The notes under the pieces were generated by a model, which was not told where the DNA came from, did no database searches, and saw only the letters and a list, made by a program, of their open reading frames with translations. A stretch of 64,000 nt of DNA from Helicoverpa zea. Taxonomy: Eukaryota; Arthropoda; Insecta; Lepidoptera; Noctuidae. Made by a program: the position numbers and the translations under genes. Of this stretch, positions 12,329 through 22,344 are shown piece after piece. The stretch's first letter is position 1. Each line of letters starts with the position of its first letter. The stretch lies in the NCBI RefSeq assembly GCF_022581195.2, contig NC_061469.1, positions 6,758,001 to 6,822,000 of the forward strand. Direction: 5' to 3'.

Positions 12329-15157
12329 TTATTCTATACCCAATCCTTTTCTCAGTCTTATAAAAGACACGACTGGTAAAGGTTTTGTTAACAAGTCTGC
12401 CAACTGGTTACCTGTGGAAATATAATTTAATTTTATTACATTTTTCTCAACTTGTTCTCTAGAGAAATGATATTTTATATCTATGTGTTTGGACCTTTTA
12501 TGACTTGTTGGATTATTAGCTATGCTAATACATCCGTTATTATCTTCATATAAAATAATGGGCTTATTAATTTTTAAGTTTATGCTTTCTGCCAGAGACT
12601 TAAGCCATAATGCTTCTTTAACAGCTTCATATAAAGCCATATATTCGGATTCAGTAGACGAGACCGCTACTGATGTTTGTCTCTTTGTACACCATGTAAT
12701 TGTATTTTGATCAAATAATTTAAACACATATCCAGTAGTGCTTTTCCTATCATTACAATCGTGGCCACCCCAATCTGAGTCGACATATCCACTTAGGATG
12801 TTATTGTAATTATTTCTTGTATATGTTAACTTCAAATCAATTGTGCCTTTGATATATCTTAAAACTCGCTTTAAGCATAACCACAATTCTTTATTGTTCT
12901 TATTTGTGTACCGACTTAAAATATTTACGCATGTACTTAAGTCCGGACGCGTACAAAGCATAATGTACATTAAACAACCGATCAGGTGACGGCATGGTGC
13001 GTCACACTTCTTATCAGCGTTAAGAGCTTCATAGTTTAATTTAAGCTCCATCGGTGTGTTTATAGGATTGCAATCACTCATATTAAATTTATTCAAAACG
13101 GTTTTAATGTAAGCACTTTGGTCTAAAGTAATTTTATCATGGTGTCTCTCTATTTTAATGCCCAAAAATAATTTGATATCGTGTAAGTCGGTCATTTCGA
13201 ATTTAGTCATTAAATATGCTTTGAAATTATTCATTGTTTGCAAATCTGCACATGCTATAACCAAATCATCGACGTACAAGATTACGTAAATATTTTTAGA
13301 AATGTCTCCTTTACCTTTCATATATATACACCTATCTACTGGGGAGTTCTGAAAACCTATTTCTTTGAGACATTGTTCAAATGTTTCGTACCAACATCTA
13401 GCTGATTGTTTTAAGCCATAAAGAGCTTTGTTTAATTTGCATACGTAATTATCTTTACATTTTACACCTTCAGGAACTTTCATGTAGATTTCTTCCTTTA
13501 GTGTACCATTTAGAAATGCTGTTTTTACATCCATATGATGAATCAGTAAATTATATTGATTTGCGTAGCTAATTAAGAATCTAAAGCTTGCTATTCTAGC
13601 AACTGGTGCAAATGTTTCATTATAATCACTAAGATATTCTTGACTGAAACCTCTAGCGACAAGACGTGCCTTATATCTTGAAGGTTGACCTGAAACGTCA
13701 TTTTTAATAGTGAATATCCATTTACAGTCTACAATATTTTTATTTGATGGTTTTGGTACTAATGTCCATGTATTATTTTTCTTAAGAGAATTGAGTTCTT
13801 CTCTGACTGCTTTTTCCCACTGATTCCTATCGTTCAGAGATTTAATTTCATTTAATGATTTTGGTATATTACTTGTGATGGATAACGCACTATAGACATC
13901 ATAGTCATTTTCATTATATGATTTACGCGAACATGTTTTCAGTCTTTCACTTCTTCGTAAATTTAAAAATTCATCAGGTTTATCCTGATTTTTGTGTTTC
14001 AAACTACTCTCAGATTCATTTTCAGGTTCATTCGGTATTTCATGACTACCGATTTTTCGAATTTTACTTGTACTGCATTCATCAGATTGAGAGCTATCTG
14101 ATTTAGGGCCAGAACTATGAGACTTATAAGACACTGATTTTGTTACGGAGTCATTATCAGTTTCGTCTTGGGAATATGTATTATTACTCCGTTCAGGTCG
14201 TAATGAAGGCCTAGATTCGATAAAATTAGTCTCATCAATTACAACGTCCCTTACAGTTTCATATTTTTCGAATTCTGTATTCCAAACTTTATAACCATTG
14301 GGTTCATAACCTACCAGTATTCCTTTCCACGACCTATTGTCAAATTTGTTTTTACTGGTTTTATTATGAACATATACAGTTGAACCGAAAACTCTGAGAT
14401 TTTTAACGCTTGGTTTCCTATCATGCCACATCTCGTATGGTGTCTTTGATTGACTTAAAGCTTTCGTAGGCGTAATATTTATTAAATAAACTGCAGTTAA
14501 AACTGCATTTCCCCAAAAACGTTTTGATGCTTTAGTGCCATTTAACATAGCACGAGCTTTTTCTGTTATTGTGCGAACCATACGTTCTGCAACACCATTT
14601 AACTGTGGGGTCCTAGGAACTGTTAAATGATAGCTTATGCCTCTTTCTCTACAGTAGTTTTTCATTTCGGTGGATAAGTATTCACCACCGTTATCACTAT
14701 AAAGATTTACTACTTTGAAATTGAATTTAGCCTCACTTTTAGCGACATAGTCTTTAAAAGCTGTAAACACTTCTGATTTGTAAGTTAACATATACACCAC
14801 ACAATAATGTGTGTATTCATCAACAAATAAAACAAAATAATTTCTGTTATCTATTGTTGGAGGTGTTATAGGACCACAAACATCTGAATGCACAATAAAC
14901 AGAGGGCGTTTAATGTAACTTTTGTCTTTAACTTTATTAAAAGGCAGGCGAGTCTGCTTCCCATTTATGCATGCTTCACACAACTTATCATTTGGAGTTA
15001 CGGTATTTATTTCATCTAAGTCATCAATCATATTATGACATTTTAACTGCAGGAATTTAGTTTTACTTATATGTCCTAGGCGTTGATGCCATAATTCATA
15101 TTTATTTTCATTAACATAACATGCTTGGGAAGCGGATTCCCTTTTATTACTGGTATT
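12329..15157 (-). CDS. Copia integrase, reverse transcriptase and RNase H block
   Basis: The open frame extends from about 15157 (first methionine 15031, giving 900 residues) to the stop at 12329. Domain order is GAG-pre-integrase zinc-binding region with LCEACINGK, integrase core with HSDVCGP, YSDNGGEYLS and the Glu in LNGVAERMVRT, then reverse transcriptase with the YVDDLVIA active-site motif, then RNase H with YVDSDWGG, STESEYMAL and YEDNNGCIS. Integrase before reverse transcriptase defines the Copia group. The whole block is free of stops. It is in the -1 frame relative to the gag-protease frame; in Drosophila copia these are a single frame, so this is either a mutation, an assembly error or recoding. 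Confidence 0.94.
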   Translation of the reverse strand, partial: NTSNKRESASQACYVNENKYELWHQRLGHISKTKFLQLKCHNMIDDLDEINTVTPNDKLCEACINGKQTRLPFNKVKDKSYIKRPLFIVHSDVCGPITPPTIDNRNYFVLFVDEYTHYCVVYMLTYKSEVFTAFKDYVAKSEAKFNFKVVNLYSDNGGEYLSTEMKNYCRERGISYHLTVPRTPQLNGVAERMVRTITEKARAMLNGTKASKRFWGNAVLTAVYLINITPTKALSQSKTPYEMWHDRKPSVKNLRVFGSTVYVHNKTSKNKFDNRSWKGILVGYEPNGYKVWNTEFEKYETVRDVVIDETNFIESRPSLRPERSNNTYSQDETDNDSVTKSVSYKSHSSGPKSDSSQSDECSTSKIRKIGSHEIPNEPENESESSLKHKNQDKPDEFLNLRRSERLKTCSRKSYNENDYDVYSALSITSNIPKSLNEIKSLNDRNQWEKAVREELNSLKKNNTWTLVPKPSNKNIVDCKWIFTIKNDVSGQPSRYKARLVARGFSQEYLSDYNETFAPVARIASFRFLISYANQYNLLIHHMDVKTAFLNGTLKEEIYMKVPEGVKCKDNYVCKLNKALYGLKQSARCWYETFEQCLKEIGFQNSPVDRCIYMKGKGDISKNIYVILYVDDLVIACADLQTMNNFKAYLMTKFEMTDLHDIKLFLGIKIERHHDKITLDQSAYIKTVLNKFNMSDCNPINTPMELKLNYEALNADKKCDAPCRHLIGCLMYIMLCTRPDLSTCVNILSRYTNKNNKELWLCLKRVLRYIKGTIDLKLTYTRNNYNNILSGYVDSDWGGHDCNDRKSTTGYVFKLFDQNTITWCTKRQTSVAVSSTESEYMALYEAVKEALWLKSLAESINLKINKPIILYEDNNGCISIANNPTSHKRSKHIDIKYHFSREQVEKNVIKLNYISTGNQLADLLTKPLPVVSFIRLRKGLGIE

Positions 15158-16443
15158 TTAAACTCTAGAACTATAAGATTATTCAATGTCTTACCTTTCA
15201 TGATGATTTTACCTTCCTTTGTAATTTGTGTGCCTTTGTCATCAAATATTATGGTGAATCCTGCTTGCTGCATCTTTGATACCGATATTAAATTATATGG
15301 TACTTCGGCACAGAACAATACATTTGTAAGTATTCCTTGCACTCCTGTTTGACTGATAAGATTTATGTTTCCCCTTTTAGTTGCTGAAATAAATGTATTG
15401 TTTTTAGCTACTGAAATTTTTAAAGGAGGATTTAAACATTCAAACGATGTGAAGAGATCATCTCTATTTGTGATGTGATCAGACGCTCCTGAATCTAATA
15501 GGAATTTAATTGTCGAGTGGTCTTTTTCATAATGGTATGCGCTTGTCATGAACGCAAATCCTGAAAAAGAAGAATTCGAGGTCGTTCCCTCTTGCAGGGC
15601 AATAGTTTGGACTTGTCTTGTCCTTTCTGGGGCATTGTTTTGTATATTTGTCTGTCTTTTGAAATAGAAACAATCCTGTTTCTTGTGTCCTTTGCGTCCA
15701 CAGTAATGACATTTCACAAATTTTTGTTTGTTTGTTTTCTTGAATGTTGTATTCTTCAAATAGTTTTGTTTTGTGCGATTGTATCTGTTTTTATTATATT
15801 TTTCTTCAACATGGAGTATCTTTAAACTGGTATCACGACTCTCGTTTTTTAATTTTACTTCGTGATCTAATAGTCTAGTTTTTACAAAACCGAGAGTGAT
15901 ATTTTCTTCAGATAGTGTCTCAATTGCAGTGATAACGCCATCATATGTATTCGGGAGAGTAAGTAATAAATGAGCTACTTTGTCCGTTTCCTCTAATTTA
16001 GCTCCAGCAGCTGATAATTCTGTCAGCAGATCGTCAAATGTTGAGAAGTGTTTGATCAAGGGTATATCGGCTTTTAATTTTAATCCCAATAATTGTTTTC
16101 TCAGCGCTAATTGAGTTGCTACACTTTTCCTTTCATAGATCGCGTCAAAATGTTTAAAAACTGCTTGAGCAGTCCCATTTTCATTAATATAATTAAGATA
16201 TGAGTCCGCCAAATATTCGACTATAATACTTTTGGCTGCCTTATTATTCTTTTCCCACTCAGCGGATCGCGTTCCAGGAATTTCTTCGTCAATAACACTG
16301 AGCAAGTTTAACTCTGAAAGCAGTGTACGAATTCTAAATTTCCATACACTGTACTTTTCTCCATTAAAAGGCTTAATGTTTCTTTTCACTTTTTCCATTG
16401 TCACAACTTTATTTTTATTTACAACTATGCACTTTACTGTCAC
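15076..16443 (-). CDS. Copia gag and aspartic protease
   Basis: A 455-codon frame; the likely true start is the internal MEKVKRNIKPFNGEKYSVWK at 16398. It forms the particle and matures the polyprotein. The nucleocapsid zinc knuckle CHYCGRKGHKKQDC and the protease active site LLDSGASDHITN are intact. The frame ends at 15076, overlapping the next block by about 80 bp. The first half is typical gag with the YERKSVATQLALRKQLL region. Confidence 0.93.
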   Translation of the reverse strand: MTVKCIVVNKNKVVTMEKVKRNIKPFNGEKYSVWKFRIRTLLSELNLLSVIDEEIPGTRSAEWEKNNKAAKSIIVEYLADSYLNYINENGTAQAVFKHFDAIYERKSVATQLALRKQLLGLKLKADIPLIKHFSTFDDLLTELSAAGAKLEETDKVAHLLLTLPNTYDGVITAIETLSEENITLGFVKTRLLDHEVKLKNESRDTSLKILHVEEKYNKNRYNRTKQNYLKNTTFKKTNKQKFVKCHYCGRKGHKKQDCFYFKRQTNIQNNAPERTRQVQTIALQEGTTSNSSFSGFAFMTSAYHYEKDHSTIKFLLDSGASDHITNRDDLFTSFECLNPPLKISVAKNNTFISATKRGNINLISQTGVQGILTNVLFCAEVPYNLISVSKMQQAGFTIIFDDKGTQITKEGKIIMKGKTLNNLIVLEFKIPVIKGNPLPKHVMLMKINMNYGINA

Positions 16444-16487
16444 TACGCACTACTGAATGTTCTCACTACTAAATGTCCTTTTTCGCA

Positions 16488-16501
16488 CTGGGCCCATAAC
16501 C
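16488..16501 (-). other. Copia primer-binding site
   Basis: On the minus strand, GGTTATGGGCCCAG abuts the 5' LTR. This is the Drosophila copia-type site, complementary to an internal half of initiator methionine tRNA and not to the tRNA 3' end. It places the element close to copia proper. Confidence 0.85.
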
Positions 16502-16717
16502 TATAGGAGGTATGGGATTAAAAGAAATAATATACTAATTTGATATTGAAATATTTATTTGATACTTTAAATGGTACTTGGAAGCAATACGTCCGTCTAA
16601 CAAGATCCCGTGACGCAGTGTGTGTAGAGTTAAATAAACAGTAGATTGTTCAGATAGAACAAAGAACAATGTTATCGAAAGTTAGGGGTATTAGTTTTTG
16701 CTTTATATAATCCAACA
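16502..16717 (-). repeat. Copia 5' LTR
   Basis: 216 bp, identical to the copy at 11870-12085. The minus-strand reading gives the element's own promoter. Confidence 0.93.
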
Positions 16718-19700
16718 ATAATATGCATTTGTTAATTGATATTATAGGTATTAAGATGAAGTAAACTTAATTGGCTTAAATTTTTTATTTTATGTTTAGT
16801 CAATAATATTTTGTTTTATTGATTAAAGTGGTCTAGTAATGTACTATCGACCTTTGTCATTTATTCCTATAAAATATTGTCTTGAGAGTTCACAACAAAT
16901 TGTAATTGTTATTAATAGCTGTGCCATGCAGCTGTAATGAATTGTACTTATTGTTAATATCTTCTGTGCTGTTTGTGCTAAAAGTTTGTATTTAAATCTT
17001 TCTAGTTTCATGGCCTATTTGTAAAAAATAAAAACATTCTTAACCAAACAGCCCATGACACACACAAACATACCTAACAATAGCATTCAATTCATAAAAC
17101 TGCAACTGTCTATAACTGTGTTTTAATTCAGTAATTCTCAAACAATTAAATACCATTGTGTGAACAAAGCTGTTTATTATACTGGATTGTTCTCAAGCGA
17201 CTCATTTCGTAATTACGTAATCATTCATTGAGATAACCGATAACGCCGATAACATTAAACACAAACATTGGTTGTGAATGTATTCAGCAATAAAGTATAC
17301 AAGATACGAAAAGGTACATCATTGCGTACCTACCTCGCCTTTAGCGATAATTATTTAGCGCATGATATATGCGTTTCATAAGTAAAATAACGTACAAGTA
17401 GGTAAGTTAATACATGTTACTTAATTAAAAAGATGATCGACCAGAAAGGTGTTGTTAGAGTACTAATGATAAATTCCATCGGAAATCTTTAGAATTCAAG
17501 TTTCAGAAAATACTCCTTGTCACCATGACTAGATGTTACTTGCCACTAAAGATACTGAGCTTAGTGTCTCTTGATAGTTATTGCATCAGCATTTATTTAC
17601 GAAGATAGCTTTAAAATAAAACCAATTTCTTAATTAAAACTGTGTGAACTGCTTATGGCTTGATTATTGTGCAAATGTGAATAATTGTTAACTTATAAAA
17701 ACTACTGTAATTGGGATGTGTTTCCTAAAAGTTTATCGAGATTAAGCTGTAGAATGGTAAATACGTTAAATAAGTAAATGCTTAAATACTCTGTAGTAAC
17801 AAATTGTTAAAATAATTTTAAGGAAAAATACTCTAGTAATTGTATTTATTATTATATTATTTTGTTTGGTACAGACGTCTTCATTAATAGGATATATTTT
17901 TTTTTAATTACGTATATATTACCACAAAGCATCTTTTAACACAAACTTTAAACACTTTAAATTCACTGAAACATGAGTATGTTTATTGCGATATATCACC
18001 ATAAAAAAAGAGATGCAATATTTAGTAAATATCAAAAAAGCAACCTTATTTAAAATGAAAATCTTATAGAAGTGTTCATTTCTGGAGTCGGCTGTACTAA
18101 TACATTCCATAAAACAATGATATGCTTAATAACGTAGAATTATTTAATTTATTATTTTATTCTTATCTGATCTGATAAACGTAATTCTAACTTTTAATGA
18201 ACAAATACCATTTATTTATCTGATAACGTAAGTCTAGATATGAAATTAATTTTTAAATCCAGTGATGAATAAAAATACTGTTAATACAAAAAATGTTTCT
18301 GGCACGATAATAAACGTTGAAAAAAAACCTTATGTTTAGGTAAAGATAGATTTCTAAGTAGTGACAGCCCTCTATTAGCATTTGCTAGATACGAAATTGT
18401 TATACTTGGTCCGAAATTAGAGTAAGTAGGCTTTTGATGCTTCGTAATTCTTATGGACCCCTGTGGTCCCTATAAGTGATCTTGCTAAATTGTGAGATCT
18501 AATAAGCACTGGATGTTAAAGGCGCAACTGTAACGGGTTTTCAATGATTTCTCTAACATATTCTCGTATCCTTTTAAGTGGACAAAAAATCTCTTGATAA
18601 TAGGCTTAACGAACACTTTTTTATAACTCTAGATATACGACCAGTTCTATCCATGAATTATGGAAATGAGTCAAGGTCCAAAAATGAAAACTTTTCAATT
18701 AAATTACTAATAAACCGGGCTTCCCACCAAGAGTACAAAGTCGAACTTCAAATGGACTTTGTAACTAAAAAATCCTATCTAGTGGAACTGCCTGATAAAG
18801 TAAGATTTCATTGTTATCAAAAACGCTTTTACAAACAACAGGATTGGACTTTGATAGTTATTTTCTGAAGAATAATTGTGGCAACCAAGATAAATATTAC
18901 GTGCATTTTTATTTGACCTTTGGTGCCTACCTACTTATCTACTGTGGTCGAGTGCCTATTTTGCCTAAAATAATGAAGTGTTCAATCACTTATAAACTTT
19001 AGCAACCGATCACTATCTATAAGGAAGCAATACATTTTATAATAAATAAATTGTTTATATGATTATTCTGCGTTTTATTGCATCTCTTCCCATTCTATTG
19101 TAACTACTAGATGCAGCGAGTAATATTGTTTTCAAGAAGGTTTGTAAGACTGGTTTTATAATAATCTAGCTTCTGACAGCAAAAAAACTAGTCTCTGAGG
19201 CGCTATGGTATCATATATGTATTTATGTAGGTGTTATGTACGGATATTATATCAAACTAGCTATAACATTTGATCGACCGTCTGTGTATCTGTTAGGTAG
19301 TCAGTAGCTACGATCTATTCGCAGTTTACTTGACACAAAAATTCGCGGATTGCGTGTCAACATCGAATAAACAATAGGCTCGTCATAATTATTAGGTACC
19401 TTTGTACTAGTCTCCGCAAAGGCTTCGGTAATTTCGAGGTCACTTGCTCTCGACACGGAAAGTTATTTTTTGCAATTGTTGGAACTTATGTTATCGAACT
19501 TCAATGGATGTAATATAAAAGTCTATTACATCCATACTAATATTATAAATGCGAAAGTAACCGTCTGTCTGTCTGTTACGCTTTCACATCTAAACCACTG
19601 ATTTTAATAAAATTTGGTACAGAGATAGTTTGAAGTTCTCTTGGAAACGCGATATAACCGAACATGACGCGGGCGGGCGGAACCGCGGGCTGGAGCTAGT

Positions 19701-22344
19701 TAAAAATAAAATAAGTATTGAGTTTTTTCTATCCAATTCGGATTTCTTTTGTAAAAAAACATCCTGGTGAGCGATTTCTATAAATCGAGGAAGGTAAACA
19801 TGTAAAACAAGCGACTATGAAGCATGTTGCGACTTTAATTCCGAAGAAAATAAGTACACTCAAATTATAAAATACTTGTCAAAATCACAGTAAAAATATT
19901 TTACATAAATAATACATAGTATGCAACGTGTACTAAAATCTAAAATATTATCACTTAACACGACTAGATTATTCAATTATGCGCATTATTAACTTAAGTC
20001 TGGTCACACTTTAATGTCTTGCCATACTAACGACGACGCCTTAGCAAATTAAAAAATATAATGGATACAATAACCGTAACATTACTACATAATTATAAAT
20101 AATTCTTTATGTAGGTAAGGAAAATATGATTTATGGCAAAGTATACTGTTTCTTATGAAAGTTATTAGGAATAATGTATCAATTTGCAACAACGATAACA
20201 ATACCATATTACCATTTTCACACTCGAAAAGTATCATGTAAATAGTATGCACAAAAATCCAATAAATAAATTAAAAAGATAAACAGTGAATAAATAAAAA
20301 AAAAATACCAATAAAGTATTGTCCAAATAAATAACTTTGATATAATTATATATTTAAGAAAGGAGATTAAAATAATTCATGCTGCAATAATACTTGTAAA
20401 TAAAATTATGCTTACATCAATTTCTTAAGAACTTTACATAATTTCTATAGAATACATTTCTACTTATAGAGACTTACAAACTATTTGATACCTTCGATTT
20501 GTAATAACAATTTTAGACATTTGCATTCGACCAAATTTTAATACAAAAAATATATAATACATCAACAGGGTTGTTATCTTGTTCAATGTAATTATACATG
20601 ATTTTATTTGTGCTTCGCACGTGCTCTTAACTCTCACGTCAACGAAAATAAAGGTATTGCATGTAGCAACAGAGATGTGATGTAACAACCTATTCAGATG
20701 ATTGAAGTACAAAAAACTACTATACTTATGACAACATTATTACTATGAAACTGTTTTTATCTAAACAAACCTTGTATATGGGATTCATACAAAGTTTTTT
20801 ACCGTACAAGGTATATTCTGTAGTGACATGTTTTTGTAATTTTCTTTAAATAAGTTGACTATAGCAAAACGCATCAGTAATAAATATGCAAGTATCTAAT
20901 AAATAGAGGATACAAAATGCATTTTCAGAAAATTATTTCAAACACGAGATAAGCTTAAGAAATTTTAGCTGCAAGTCACATCTCCATATAGCAACCCTCT
21001 CAATGTAACGTTTATAAGTAAAAAACCTATCCTAATCTATTAGCTAAATTCTACATTATTTAGTAAGTTTTTTCATAGCCATATTTTTTGTCGCGCTGGA
21101 ATTCAAGTTATAACTATTTCTTTTGTGCCTCTGCTTGCAAATAAAGGCGGATAAGTTATAGTTATCGACCAAAATTAATCTATCATGGATCAACCAATCG
21201 TGCCACCGATAGTAAGGCGCAGAACACAATTGGACAACAGTGAACGGAATGCATAATAAACCTGATTTGGTCCCCCTGTACTTGTTTAACGATACTTGCG
21301 GTTGAATTCTGAAATTTTTGGCGACTCCATTACACACATTTAAACATTAAACTCTTATAGTCTCTGTGGCATTTTAATTTCTAAAACCGAGCTACCTGAA
21401 CGAACCTGACCGATTTTATTTGGACATATTTTATTTGCAATATAATATCTAGCTGTCATTTTTAGTTAAATCAACAAAATGCGTTCATATAAAAAGGCTA
21501 TTCATTAAGCACATTGAAAACCAAATTCCGTCTCATTCAATTGTTTGAAATAGACTATTATTGAGTCATAAAGTTAATTGTGTTTCTTGAGAAGTTATAC
21601 AAACAGGGTTGTTTGAATCTTTAGAATTTCATACGAGTTTTGTACAGCAGGTACATATACAAGCTGTTGTTTTGCATGCGTGCCATAGTCAAGGACGTAA
21701 TTATACTAATGATTCTCAACCCAAATCAACAAAAAATTGGTACGAAAATTTTTGATTTTAATTTTTTTTCGGAAATTCGTCAATGTCACCTACCCGTTTT
21801 CAAGCTCGGCGCGTATGTTACTGGCCTCAAAACCGTGCTGCTCCCTCACACAAACGCGAACACAAAGCATACGCAACGATTATTCATTAATTTCATTCAT
21901 AAAATTGGATTACTTCTGAAATACTACTACATTACAATGACAAAAAAACAGTGCATATTAGCTATTTCCCATCTACTGTATTTCCAATCGATTATTTACG
22001 TATTTTATGTCCTCCTCCTGAAGTATGGCACAAATGCAAATCAACACCTTGTATATACGCGTGTTTAAGAAATACAAAACAAATTACACATACATAATGA
22101 AACCAATACATGTAAATGTCAAAGACGTTATCTTCCTACTTATCCTAAACATGAACGACATTTTAGGCGATTATAATTCACTCTAGCATTTGTTCTATCC
22201 TACCTGCAGTAACACTATTTGCGTTATTATACACAATTTGGAATGGCAACGTGTTATGAATGTCCGTGTTGGGAATATGTAAGTTTACTTACAGTGACCA
22301 AAAGCTGTCTGTATACGTAGGCAGCTTAGGCGTAGAGCGATGAA
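16718..22344. other. Gene-poor stretch, 5.6 kb
   Basis: This AT-rich region follows the Copia insertion and probably starts with displaced 3' UTR of the ADTRP-like gene; aataaaaac near 17026 could be its polyadenylation signal. The right end should hold the 3' UTR of the minus-strand KIAA0319-like gene. The open frames here, the longest 142 codons at 21640-22068, have no recognisable domain and biased composition, and I do not call them. A Lep1 copy lies at 19535-19702. Confidence 0.55.
19535..19702 (+). repeat. Lep1-type Helitron-like copy
   Basis: It starts ACTAATATTATAAATGCGAA, has GTCTGTCTGTTACGCTTTCAC, and ends near CCGCGGGCTGGAGCTAGT, in the opposite orientation to the copy around the Tc1 element. 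Confidence 0.8.

Larger units (their letters stand above)
11870..16717 (-). mobile_element. Full-length Copia LTR retrotransposon, recent insertion
   Basis: The 4848-bp element lies on the minus strand. Its 216-bp LTRs at 11870-12085 and 16502-16717 appear identical base for base, and ATAAT is duplicated at 11865-11869 and 16718-16722. A primer-binding site and polypurine tract are in place. It encodes gag-protease and integrase-RT-RNase H with every domain recognisable. LTR identity implies insertion recent enough that no substitution has accumulated. It lies in the 3' UTR or immediate downstream region of the ADTRP-like gene, in opposite orientation. The only defect found is one frame change between the two coding blocks. 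Confidence 0.96.

Noticed and set aside
18578..18868. 96-codon frame as a gene
   Set aside because: The first residue is not from an ATG, no homology is recognised, and the region is otherwise featureless.
21640..22068. 142-codon frame as a gene
   Set aside because: No recognisable domain, no splice context, biased AT-driven composition; it lies in the 3' flank of the minus-strand gene.
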